64,000 nucleotides of DNA from Bacillus sp. HMF5848 (GTDB taxonomy: Bacteria > Bacillota > Bacilli > Bacillales > HMF5848): the NCBI RefSeq assembly GCF_003944835.1, contig NZ_RWIV01000001.1:752001-816000 (forward strand), given 5' to 3'. The stretch's first letter is position 1. Each line of letters starts with the position of its first letter. The notes below the pieces were generated by a model. That model searched no databases and had not been told where the DNA came from. It was given only the letters and a program-made list of their open reading frames with translations. The position numbers were made by a program, and so were the translations under genes. Below are positions 54,056 through 62,588 of the stretch, piece by piece.

Positions 54056-54114
54056 TGAGATATTCTTGCATTTGCTATGTTTAATTAAAAAATATTATTA
54101 GTCAAGGAGGCATT

Positions 54115-55053
54115 ATGCAAACAAATACAATAAGTAGGTTTACATCAAATAATGTACTAATAAGAATAGTTTCTTATTTACTCATTTTGAGTATAGGATA
54201 CTTTATTATCTCCATTCCATTAAATATATTTACAAGTGTTTTGATAAAAAATGATAGTCTGAAATATATTGGATATACAATTGAACAATTAATTCCTGTT
54301 GCAATTATTATACTAGGTACAGGCCTTACCCTAAGACTACTTGATAAGAAATCTCTTAAGGATATAGGTTTCGATATGAACTCAAGTACTATGTTCAATT
54401 TTGCAAAAGGCTTTAGCGTTGGTTTTTTAATTATATTTCTGATTTTCTTAGTAGAAGTTTTGTTTAATTGGATACATATTGAAGGATTTGCTTGGAATTT
54501 TAACGAAAGCTCTACTCTTATTAAATCTTACTACTTTGTAATTCTTAATTTAATGAGTGTCGCTATAGTTGAAGAGATATTTATTAGGGGATATATCATG
54601 CAAAATCTTGAAAAATCAAAGGGAAGACTGTATGCCATTCTTGTTTCTTCTATTGTGTTTGGATTACTGCATACATTTAGTGCGTATGGTACTTGGGCGA
54701 TTTACGTTGTGCCACTATCCCATACTTTAGCTGGTATACTACTAGCATTAACGTATTATATACGTGAAAATCTTTGGATACCTATAGGATTACATTTTTC
54801 TTGGAATTTCTTTTTGTATAAATTTTTTGGGTTAACAGGTATGCCTAAAGAGTATTCGATTTTTATTGCAACAGAAATAAAAGGACCTTCATTTTGGGTG
54901 GGTTTACCGAACTCAAGTTTTGGTCCTGAAGTAGGGATGCTGGGAATAGGTATGATAACACTCGCCATAATTTTTATTTATAGAAAATGGATAGTAGACA
55001 AAGATAACGTGGGATTTGAATCCAGAAAAAATTCAAAAAGGGTACCTTTATAG
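54115..55053 (+). CDS. CPBP family intramembrane metalloprotease
   Basis: A 312-residue polytopic protein of the CPBP/Abi family (CAAX-protease and bacteriocin-processing). Conserved motifs are EEIFIRGY (E153, E154, R158), FGLLHTFSA with H186 and GLHFSWNF with H227 and N231. Roles in the family include bacteriocin self-immunity; no bacteriocin gene was seen here. AAGGAGG lies 6 bases before the ATG. Confidence 0.87.
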   Translation: MQTNTISRFTSNNVLIRIVSYLLILSIGYFIISIPLNIFTSVLIKNDSLKYIGYTIEQLIPVAIIILGTGLTLRLLDKKSLKDIGFDMNSSTMFNFAKGFSVGFLIIFLIFLVEVLFNWIHIEGFAWNFNESSTLIKSYYFVILNLMSVAIVEEIFIRGYIMQNLEKSKGRLYAILVSSIVFGLLHTFSAYGTWAIYVVPLSHTLAGILLALTYYIRENLWIPIGLHFSWNFFLYKFFGLTGMPKEYSIFIATEIKGPSFWVGLPNSSFGPEVGMLGIGMITLAIIFIYRKWIVDKDNVGFESRKNSKRVPL

Positions 55054-55247
55054 CAGACAGAATGATGCTCACTGACAGACAAGCTATAGAAGATGATCAG
55101 AGTAAGTAAGTGCATCGATCAATACGACCAGTTTTCTTTACATTTTGATTCTTTATCGCAAAGAGCTGATGCCTCTTTTCTAAGTTTTTGAAGACAGAAC
55201 TCGAAGTTTTATAGAAAAAGATAGTACTATATGAAAGGAGTCATATA

Positions 55248-56342
55248 ATGAGTGACAGTCAATCCATATTAGAAGCATATAAACAGTCTAAATACCAACT
55301 TAATGGACATGGACCTAGAAATATCCAAGTCCTAAAGGAAGCATTTGAAAGTATCGATGACCAGTTAGCAAGTGACCTGTATGGCCAAGGTCAAGTCATA
55401 GAAGGTTTCCAAGATAAGGCGGCAAACTATTTAGGGAAAGAGTCTGCTGTGTTTTTCCCTAGTGGCACAATTGCACAGCAAATTGCGCTTAGAATTTGGT
55501 GTGATCAAAAAGGGAATAAAAAGGTTGCCTATCATCCAACGAGTCACTTAGAGCTTCATGAAGAAGATGGCTTAAAAGAGCTGCATCATATAGAAGCCAT
55601 CCTATTAGCAGATCAAGAGAGTGTTATTCAGCTAGAAGACGTAGTGAATCTAAAAGAAGACATTGCCTGTTTATTACTAGAATTGCCTCAACGTGAGATC
55701 GGTGGACAGCTACCAGATTATAAAACGCTTGTTTCTATTTCGGAGTATTGTCGTGAGAATGGTATTAAGCTTCATTTAGATGGTGCTCGTCTATATGAAA
55801 TCCTCCCACATTATCAAAAGACGGCTGCTGAGGTTTGCTCACTCTTTGATAGTGTCTACATTTCATTTTACAAAGGGATTGGTGGCATTGCCGGAGCAAT
55901 TCTTGCTGGAAATAAAGAGTTTACAAAGGAATCAAAGGTCTGGAAGAGACGTTATGGCGGAGACTTAATTAGTCTGTATCCTTATATCATTAGTGCTGAT
56001 TATTATTTTGAACAACGGATATATAAAATGGAGCAGTACTATCAACAAGCGAAAGAATTTGCACAAATGTTTAATACGTGTGAGGCTACAATGACCAAGC
56101 CTGTACAACCTGTATCTAATATGTTTCATGTTCATTTTGCATTACCAAAGGATAAACTTGAAACTATATTGCTTAATATTTATGAGGAAACAGGGATAGG
56201 TTTAACAGGGAATCTAAGAGACGCAACAGAAAATAGTTGCTATTACGAAGTAAGTGTTGGTGACATGTATGAAAAAGTTCCAAAAGAGGACCTACAGCAT
56301 GTGTTTAAGCTACTAAATGAGAGAATCAAAGGTGTTAAGTAG
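55248..56342 (+). CDS. Low-specificity L-threonine aldolase family PLP enzyme
   Basis: A 364-residue fold-type I PLP enzyme of the beta-eliminating lyase/threonine aldolase family. It has GHGPRNIQVLKEAF at the start, FFPSGTIAQQIAL (substrate loop), LHLDGARLYE with D178 binding the PLP nitrogen, and SFYKGIGGIAGAIL with K209 as the Schiff-base lysine. It would cleave L-threonine or L-allo-threonine to glycine and acetaldehyde. AAAGGAG lies before the ATG. Confidence 0.83.
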   Translation: MSDSQSILEAYKQSKYQLNGHGPRNIQVLKEAFESIDDQLASDLYGQGQVIEGFQDKAANYLGKESAVFFPSGTIAQQIALRIWCDQKGNKKVAYHPTSHLELHEEDGLKELHHIEAILLADQESVIQLEDVVNLKEDIACLLLELPQREIGGQLPDYKTLVSISEYCRENGIKLHLDGARLYEILPHYQKTAAEVCSLFDSVYISFYKGIGGIAGAILAGNKEFTKESKVWKRRYGGDLISLYPYIISADYYFEQRIYKMEQYYQQAKEFAQMFNTCEATMTKPVQPVSNMFHVHFALPKDKLETILLNIYEETGIGLTGNLRDATENSCYYEVSVGDMYEKVPKEDLQHVFKLLNERIKGVK

Positions 56343-57035
56343 AGAGATAAATAAAATTTTTCGCGTGCCAAGTGCTCCTCGGTATAGTAAACGTATTGCT
56401 GTGCCGGGGGACGGGCATCTTTTTTGCAATTGCTCGCGCTTTAATACTTTATCCTGGCGGAAGACTGGCACCTTTTTCAGTCTTCTGTAAAAAAATTCAG
56501 ATTAACTATTGTATTGTGTAGTAGACGATTACTGCGCAACACCTATTTCCATAATTGTGGAGAATATAAGCGCAAATTTGATGTCTTCTGGTATGTTTTA
56601 CTATTAAGATTTTTGATATTGTGAAGTTGTTCGCTTCTTAAATGTAGTGCTTTAGAAACTTTTACGCACATAATCTAAGCTTTCTGAATGTGATACAGGA
56701 AGATTGGTGTCACTTTACTTGGAGGCTCCGGGCATGATTATGAGCGGAGAAGTTCAAATGTTTTGACTCTTAGTATTAAGCCCGCCACTCCAAATAAAAG
56801 TGCACGTCTCTTAAAATGAAATTCTTCTACAATTATACATATGTTTTTTCATCTTCTTATGGAAAGCACTACGGAAAGTAACGAAGCATGTTAGTACAAC
56901 ACGAAGTGTGCCATTATTAATATAGAGTAAAAACTCAGCTGTTAAAGGCTGTTTTTTTTTTTTTTTTGAAAACTGACGATTTCAATAGATTTATACATTG
57001 TTTTACAGTCAATGTCGCTCTAATATAAAAATATG
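56343..57035. other. Long intergenic region with repeats and a T17 tract
   Basis: No gene is supported in about 690 bases. It has two REP-like elements (a GTGCCGGGGGACGGGCA motif near 56400 and a family A copy at 56428-56472) and a run of 17 T residues near 56952 after a short CAGCTG...GGCTG stem, which may be a terminator. It also has the promoter and operator of the TetR gene at its end. Confidence 0.5.
56428..56472 (+). repeat. Family A REP-like repeat, copy 10 (diverged)
   Basis: TTGCTCGCGCTTTAATACTT then TATCCTGGCGGAAGACTGGCACC keeps the family A layout with several changes. Confidence 0.6.
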
Positions 57036-57047
57036 ATGACTAGTCAT
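57036..57047. promoter_or_regulatory. Perfect palindrome, probable TetR operator
   Basis: ATGACTAGTCAT is a perfect 12-bp palindrome within the larger AATATGA...TCATATT repeat. It is 22 bases before the TetR-family start, at the expected position for autoregulation. TGACTAGTCA-type sites are common for this regulator class. Confidence 0.6.
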
Positions 57048-57068
57048 ATTTTGGAAGAAGGTGTTGTA

Positions 57069-57653
57069 ATGAAAAACAAAATGAAAAAAAGTGAAGAAAC
57101 AAAAAATAAGTTAATGGAATGTGCCAAGGAACTTTTTTATAGAAAAGGATTTGATAAGACAACAGTCAGGGAAATTGTAGAGTCAGCAGAAGTAGCACAA
57201 GGAACATTCTACTTGTACTTTGAAGCGAAAGAAGAGGTGCTCTATCAAATAGTAAGGAAAGAGTTGAATGTTTTTAAGTATTTTATAAGTATGTTAGAGT
57301 TTGAGAACCCAAAACTAGAAGACATTGATTTAATTATCGATTCACTCGTTCATCATATGGAACAGGATCCTAAGACCGTTAAATTATTGCATGATGCAGA
57401 TATCCTAGAGATGATGAACTTTTCAAAAAGCATTGAGGAAGAGTTCTTTCAAATTAACTTAATCGAACAATGGTTGAAAGCCGCAATGAAGAGAGGACTT
57501 ATTCAACCGAAAGAGCCCTATTTATATGCGAAAATCATTACTCATATTATACATGAATTGGTTGAAAGTGCTTTTCTATATAACTACCCCGATCACATTG
57601 ATGTCATTAAGGAAGAAGTAAAAGTCATTATCAAAAAAATTCTTGTTAACTAG
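57069..57653 (+). CDS. TetR family regulator of the MMPL exporter operon
   Basis: A 194-residue TetR regulator. The HTH is FDKTTVREIVESAEVAQGTFYLYF (residues about 29-52), followed by an all-helical ligand domain. ATG at 57069 is chosen for the GAAGGTG site. The stop is 21 bases from the start of the MMPL gene, so the regulator controls its own operon, probably through the palindrome at 57036. Confidence 0.88.
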   Translation: MKNKMKKSEETKNKLMECAKELFYRKGFDKTTVREIVESAEVAQGTFYLYFEAKEEVLYQIVRKELNVFKYFISMLEFENPKLEDIDLIIDSLVHHMEQDPKTVKLLHDADILEMMNFSKSIEEEFFQINLIEQWLKAAMKRGLIQPKEPYLYAKIITHIIHELVESAFLYNYPDHIDVIKEEVKVIIKKILVN

Positions 57654-57673
57654 CGATATGGATGGTGATAAAC

Positions 57674-60289
57674 ATGTTTCAATATCTGGCTAATTTAACG
57701 ATCAGAAAGTATAAGCATATATTGATTTTAAGTTTAATTTTATTCGTTGTGACACTATTGATTTCTAAAAATCTAGGTATGGACTCAAATATGGAAGGGA
57801 TGCTGCCAGAGTCAAGCGCTAGTTTGCAAGCTAGTAAAGAATTTGAGCAGTACTTTGAATCACAAGAGAATGTGATGGTCGTCGTTCAGGGGAACTCCTA
57901 CAATAGCGAACAGTTTTTAGAAAGTCTTTATAACAAGATTGAATCTGATAAAACTGTTCATAATGCTTTATACAAGATTAACTTAGAGGACTTGGAAAAT
58001 TATAGTCATTTATTTTTGGATAAAGACTTGTATGAAGAGTTAGAAAGTGAATTAAATAACCCTAATAGCTTGTTATCGCAGTTTTTACGTAAAAAAGATC
58101 TTCATTCACTTAGCCAATTATTTTTAGAGCGGTACAATCAGTTAGATGATGATAAGAAAAAAATTACGTTTTATGATTCATTTACTACACTTATGTTTAC
58201 TAATGAAAAACTTCCAGAAAGTAAAATAGAGGACCTTTTTTTAACTCTTTTGTGGGGGAGTTCCATAGATGTTTCAAGTAAAAGTCAATTTATTGTATCT
58301 GAAGATCATTCAACGTATCTAATGATGATTAAGCCTAGTTTAAGCATGGATAATATAGTTGAAGCTCGTACAAACTTTTTTACTAGTTTAGAAAAAGCGA
58401 TAGAAGAAACGTTGAAAGAGGGGGATTATGCTATCAAGGTTGGAATTACGGGAGGAGCATTCGTGCAGGACTACGAAGCTGATGAGGCTATGTTTCAAGG
58501 ATTTACATCAACAGCCCTTCTGACCTTTATTCTAATTATCGTTTTCGTGATCTTTTCCTTTAGACGAATAACTCTTCCACTTGCCACAGGATATCCCTTA
58601 CTTTTAGGTGCAATGCTATCTACGACTTTTGCCTATTTGGTGTATAAAAAATTAAACATGTTTTCTATTAGTTTTGCAGTAATACTACTTGGATTAGGTA
58701 TAGATTTTGGAGTGCACATTTTATCAAGATATTTAGAAGAAAAGAATACTCATAGTGTGAAAGAAGCCGTTATCCTCGCTGTTAAAAAAACTGGGCCAGG
58801 AATTATTGTGGGTGCTTTTACAACAGCGAGTGTATTTATAACCTTTTACTTTGCAGAGTTTAAAGCATTTACACAAATGGGGGTTATATCGGGAGTAGGT
58901 ATTCTGTTACTTGGCATAACCATGCTTTTGATTATTCCAGCATCAATTGTTGCTATAGACAACAAAGGAAAGCTGGTTAAGAAGAATCTCAAATCAAATC
59001 GGTTAGCTATTTTAAACAGAGTGGGGGAAGTTGTTGAGAAGAGAAGTCGATGGGTTTTAGTTATTGTCGGAATATTGGTTGCTTTAGTAATCAGTAATGT
59101 GTACAGTTCAAAAATTGAAACAGATATGTCTATGCTTTATCCAGAAAATATGGAAAGTTTACAATGGATAGAAGTGGTTGAAGAGAAATTTGACTATAAT
59201 CCGACCTCTTTATTATTCATGGTTGATAATATTACGGAACTACAAAATGCCGTTTCCAAATTAAAAGATAGAGAAGAAGTTAAAGAAGTTCAATCGATTC
59301 TAGATTATTTGCCAGAAGATCAATCGTATAAATTGTCAGTCATACAAAAGTGGAATAGTAGTTTAACTACAGAAGCTAATCCGCAAATAGCGCCATCTCC
59401 GGAAGAGTTAATCACTACTCTAAATCGAGTGAAAGGATTAACAAATATTGAACCTAAGATAATAGACCAAATAGAGTTTTTAATTGCAGGATTACAAAGT
59501 GACCATCCTGAAGTTATTATGGATATATTGAAGGAGCGCTCTTCTGAAATCAATTTAAATGAATTTAAGCTAAGTACAAAAGTACTTAAAATACATGATT
59601 TACCAGAGGGGATTAAAAGAAATTTTATTGGAAAAGAAGGAAAGTTAAGTGTTGAGGTTATTCCAGAAACTAATATTTGGAAGAAAGAAAATTATGAACA
59701 GATTAAGAGTCTAGTAGAGGAATATTCAGGTAGAAGTCCTGTAGGAATGCCTGCAATCATGAATGAAGTAACCGTATATGCAAAGAAAGACATGATCAAT
59801 ATTAGCTTAGTTAGTATCTTAGTGCTATTCGTCATTCTCATTCTATTATTTAAAACAGTACGAGATGCTCTAATTATCACCATTTCTCTACTTATTACCA
59901 TATATCTAACACTAGGAATACTACCTATTATTGGGGCAGAATTGAATATATTTAGTATTATCGCTTTTCCTGTTGTTATAGGTATCGGAGTAGATAGTGC
60001 AGTACACTTACTGCACCGTATTAAAACGTCTCCTGATCAAGGCATACCCTATATATTGTCAACAACAGGAAAAGCTATTGTAATCACTACCGTGACTACT
60101 TTTATTGGATTTGGTAGCTTAACATTCATTAATCACCCAGGTTTATCCAGTTTTGGTTTAGTTACGATTACCGGTATGGCGGTATGTCTTTTCATAACAT
60201 TAACGGTTTTACCGGCTCTTTATCTGGCTTTTTATTCGAAGCAGCCTATAGTTCAGGATCAAAGCTTTGAAAAATTAAATCTTTCATGA
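57674..60289 (+). CDS. MMPL/RND family transporter
   Basis: An 871-residue exporter with the RND duplicated layout: a helix near the N-terminus, a large extracytoplasmic loop, a bundle of about five helices (about 270-430), then a second loop and bundle (about 460-870). GLGIDFGVHILSRYLEE and GIGVDSAVHLLHRIK in equivalent positions of the two bundles are the proton-relay aspartate motifs of the MMPL/SSD class. Such proteins export lipids or drugs. ATG at 57674 has GGATGGTG upstream; ATG at 57662 is an alternative. Confidence 0.87.
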   Translation: MFQYLANLTIRKYKHILILSLILFVVTLLISKNLGMDSNMEGMLPESSASLQASKEFEQYFESQENVMVVVQGNSYNSEQFLESLYNKIESDKTVHNALYKINLEDLENYSHLFLDKDLYEELESELNNPNSLLSQFLRKKDLHSLSQLFLERYNQLDDDKKKITFYDSFTTLMFTNEKLPESKIEDLFLTLLWGSSIDVSSKSQFIVSEDHSTYLMMIKPSLSMDNIVEARTNFFTSLEKAIEETLKEGDYAIKVGITGGAFVQDYEADEAMFQGFTSTALLTFILIIVFVIFSFRRITLPLATGYPLLLGAMLSTTFAYLVYKKLNMFSISFAVILLGLGIDFGVHILSRYLEEKNTHSVKEAVILAVKKTGPGIIVGAFTTASVFITFYFAEFKAFTQMGVISGVGILLLGITMLLIIPASIVAIDNKGKLVKKNLKSNRLAILNRVGEVVEKRSRWVLVIVGILVALVISNVYSSKIETDMSMLYPENMESLQWIEVVEEKFDYNPTSLLFMVDNITELQNAVSKLKDREEVKEVQSILDYLPEDQSYKLSVIQKWNSSLTTEANPQIAPSPEELITTLNRVKGLTNIEPKIIDQIEFLIAGLQSDHPEVIMDILKERSSEINLNEFKLSTKVLKIHDLPEGIKRNFIGKEGKLSVEVIPETNIWKKENYEQIKSLVEEYSGRSPVGMPAIMNEVTVYAKKDMINISLVSILVLFVILILLFKTVRDALIITISLLITIYLTLGILPIIGAELNIFSIIAFPVVIGIGVDSAVHLLHRIKTSPDQGIPYILSTTGKAIVITTVTTFIGFGSLTFINHPGLSSFGLVTITGMAVCLFITLTVLPALYLAFYSKQPIVQDQSFEKLNLS

Positions 60290-60307
60290 AAAGCAGTATA
60301 GTAAACT

Positions 60308-60343
60308 AAGAGGCTTTACTATCAGTAAGGTAAAGTCTTTTCT
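60308..60343 (+). terminator. Terminator after the MMPL gene
   Basis: AAGAGGCTTTAC (60308-60319) and GTAAAGTCTTTT (60330-60341) form an imperfect stem with a T-rich end. Confidence 0.65.
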
Positions 60344-60420
60344 TGCTTATAAGGGTTTTATGCAACATGGGATCCAGAGACCCACTCAATAAGCACATGG
60401 CAACCTATTTAAGTAAGAAA

Positions 60421-60672
60421 ATTTGGTTAATTGGGGACAAAATATACCTTTCTTTAACAACAAGTATAGATGCTTTAGCAGTAGGTGTTAGTTAGATGTA
60501 TCTCTTTTATTTTCAATAGTATGTATGGGCATTATAACCTTTTGATAGCCAATTATAGGTCAATTTATTGGAAAGCTAAGTAGAGATAGATTAAAAAAGA
60601 AAGTTGGAATCTCTGGTGGTTTGGTTCTTGTGCTAATAGTATTGAAAGAACACCTAAGAATTATTTTTAGCG
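60421..60672 (+). pseudogene. Decayed MntP-like (DUF204) manganese exporter
   Basis: Three frames hold family-like pieces in order: SLTTSIDALAVGVS (from 60451, with the SIDAL motif), LLFSIVCMGIITF (about 60502-60542) and GQFIGKLSRDRLKKKVGISG then LVLVLIVLKEHL (about 60559-60657). This is the motif order of the MntP/DUF204 family. Stops and frame changes interrupt it and the N-terminal and final parts are missing. Confidence 0.6.
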
Positions 60673-60883
60673 AACGGAGGCTTATGTTGAAGAACCGCCC
60701 GTGATTCTAACTGGCTCTTTTGCTGAGTAGTACAAGAAGACTCTTAACTATATCCATTTATATAAACGATCACTTTTTTAGGGTGATCGTTTTGTCGTAT
60801 AAGACTGTTTACTGCGCAGCAAGGATATTTATTTTTAGAAGACTTTGTGAAAGATTGTACTAACGAAATAGTTATATTGAATA

Positions 60884-60915
60884 AAAAGCAACCACATTAG
60901 GAGGTTGCTTTGGTC
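60884..60915 (-). terminator. Terminator of the divergent TetR gene
   Basis: Read on the reverse strand, AAGCAACC and GGTTGCTT form an 8-bp stem followed by a T-run (60886-60893 with 60903-60910). It lies 20 bases after the gene. Confidence 0.75.
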
Positions 60916-60934
60916 ACTTCTAAGTGTATTTCCT

Positions 60935-61480
60935 CTAAAAGTATCCACTATTAATTGCGTCAATGGCTTTCTTTATACGTACATCATCACCCAGTGCATC
61001 TAAAAGAGCAATGCCCTCAATTGTAACAAGGGCAAGAGCAGCCATTTGTTCTTTATTTTCTCCTTCTTCCACTTGAATTACTTCTATGTAAAATTCATAA
61101 AAGATATCCAAGATTTCCTTTGCTACGGAGTTGAAGGGGTCACTACCCTTTGATGCAACAGCAATTAATTCAATGTACAGTTTCATATATGGACGTACTT
61201 GGGGATCTTGCATCAACTTATATAGATAGGGAACTAGGTTTTGGAATGAGAGTTTCTCCATCTCTGTATTGTGCAGCATATGAACCAGCCTTTTTGAAAT
61301 AAAGGATAGAACTGCCGTAAGTAATTCCGCTTTGTCATTAAAATAATGAAGAAGCATTCTGTCACTTGTTTCAGCTGCTTTTGCAAGGTTACGTAGACTA
61401 GCCGCTTGCAGACCATTTAATAGAATATAGTCAGCAGTTTTTTCTATAATTTCATGTCTTTTTTTTTCTCCTTTTTTCAT
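60935..61480 (-). CDS. TetR family regulator divergent from a membrane-protein gene
   Basis: A 181-residue TetR regulator. The HTH region is GLQAASLRNLAKAAETSDRMLLHYF, followed by a helical ligand domain. ATG at 61480 has AAGGAG 9 bases upstream; the longer frame to 61537 lacks a site. It faces the gene at 61662 across a region with three copies of a 16-bp palindrome, its probable operators. Confidence 0.87.
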   Translation of the reverse strand: MKKGEKKRHEIIEKTADYILLNGLQAASLRNLAKAAETSDRMLLHYFNDKAELLTAVLSFISKRLVHMLHNTEMEKLSFQNLVPYLYKLMQDPQVRPYMKLYIELIAVASKGSDPFNSVAKEILDIFYEFYIEVIQVEEGENKEQMAALALVTIEGIALLDALGDDVRIKKAIDAINSGYF

Positions 61481-61566
61481 ATAAAACTCCTTACTGCCTT
61501 TTTCTGTAGTATAATCTACATTTTTATATTGAAGCAATAATGAAGTGAATTCTCAGTCGTTTCAGG

Positions 61567-61638
61567 TGTAGCGCTCGCTACATTTTTATTGACAAAAAGT
61601 GTAGCGAGCGCTACATTAAAGGTGTAACAAATGCTACA
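61567..61638. promoter_or_regulatory. Three tandem operators over a promoter
   Basis: TGTAGCGCTCGCTACA (61567-61582), TGTAGCGAGCGCTACA (61600-61615) and the degenerate TGTAACAAATGCTACA (61623-61638) share TGTA...TACA ends; the first two are reverse complements of each other. A forward promoter TTGACA (61589-61594), 17 bp, TACATT (61612-61617) is covered by the middle site and flanked by the others. Repression by the divergent TetR protein is the natural reading. Confidence 0.8.
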
Positions 61639-61661
61639 CTTTTACGAAAGGGATGATGGAG

Positions 61662-62012
61662 TTGGTAAGTGAGAGGGATGGAAAAAAGTATAATGCGAAG
61701 GATCGTAACAAATTCCCAAATGTGATGCTAATACCAAAAGCTTTACTCGTTTTAGTGATCGTATTATTTTCTATTTTGACAGGTCTTTCCGTTTATCATC
61801 ATGGTTTTCTGGGTATTTTTTCTCAGGCATTTAGCAATTATGCTTCCATGCAAGTATTCTTCGATTTGTTTATCGCGCTAATTTTAGTGCTTGTGTGGAT
61901 GTGGTATGATGCGAAGAAAACGAATCGCTCTTTCTGGCCATGGGCTTTAATTACACTTACACTCGGTTCTTTCGGTCCACTTTTGTACTTGTTACTACAC
62001 AAACGGAGTTAA
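61662..62012 (+). CDS. DUF2834-like small membrane protein
   Basis: A protein of about 116 residues with three membrane helices. The second half, FFDLFIALILVLVWMWYDAK then SFWPWALITLTLGSFGPLLYLLLH, fits the DUF2834 pattern. Function unknown. TTG at 61662 has AAAGGG 9 bases upstream; ATGs at 61653 and 61656 touch that site. It lies directly downstream of the triple operator and is the probable target of the TetR regulator. Confidence 0.7.
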   Translation: MVSERDGKKYNAKDRNKFPNVMLIPKALLVLVIVLFSILTGLSVYHHGFLGIFSQAFSNYASMQVFFDLFIALILVLVWMWYDAKKTNRSFWPWALITLTLGSFGPLLYLLLHKRS

Positions 62013-62227
62013 TGAGTTAGGCTTTTTTTTGAAAACATGTACTAAGGTATCTAATAGTTGAACAAGGGGGCTTTCGGTTGTGGTCATCTCCTATTAACTA
62101 AACAATGCCCCTTGCTGCGCAGTACACCGATACTATTCAATAGAAAATTGCTTTTTAAAGGGAACTTTTTGAATAAAAGTCTAGTTCTAGCCGGTAAACC
62201 CCACTACACCATTCTATCTGTGAGCAA

Positions 62228-62263
62228 CATTCGTGACATTTGGAGTGTGTAGCACAAATGATA
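62228..62263 (+). pseudogene. rlmD 3'-end remnant 3 (weak)
   Basis: The bases CATTCGTGACATTTGGAGTG then TGTAGCACAAATGATA align with remnant 1 from CATACGAGCCATGTGGAGTG on. The frame would read HS, stop, HLECVAQMI. It is followed, after about 70 bases, by a strong terminator as in the other remnants. The match is short. Confidence 0.4.
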
Positions 62264-62335
62264 CCACAATGATTAAACTCTTATAAATTTAGAGAGAAAA
62301 CGAAACTAATTTCGACTCACACATCCACATTCGCG

Positions 62336-62370
62336 AAAAATCTCAGAGCCACAAACTCTGAGATTTTTAT
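62336..62370 (+). terminator. Terminator after rlmD remnant 3
   Basis: AAAAATCTCAGAG (62336-62348) pairs perfectly with CTCTGAGATTTTT (62356-62368) around CCACAAA. Confidence 0.85.
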
Positions 62371-62588
62371 ACGCAATTTAAATCTCTCATGAAATATGTG
62401 ATCGAATATTTCACGACCGAACGGTAATAACGACAAGCCCCTCTCTAATTTTCCTCACACATGGTTATATTTGGACAACTATCATCATATAACTTAAGAA
62501 AAGGTTAATGGGACAAGTGACGAGTATGATTCGTTACTTATTTTTTTGTCAAATTGTCTAGAGATAAATAGAAGGGGGCTGATAAGAG

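Larger units (their letters stand above)
62013..62588. other. Intergenic region with rlmD remnant 3
   Basis: It holds an rlmD-like 3' remnant and a strong terminator, listed separately. Near 62066-62118, an AAGGGGGCTTTC...GCCCCTTGCTGCGCAGTA piece looks like a decayed palindromic repeat; a related CTGCGCAGCAAGG occurs near 60812. No gene is supported. Confidence 0.5.

Noticed and set aside
34571-56472. CRISPR array formed by the family A repeats
   Set aside because: Copies are kilobases apart, not regularly spaced with short spacers, and no cas gene is present.
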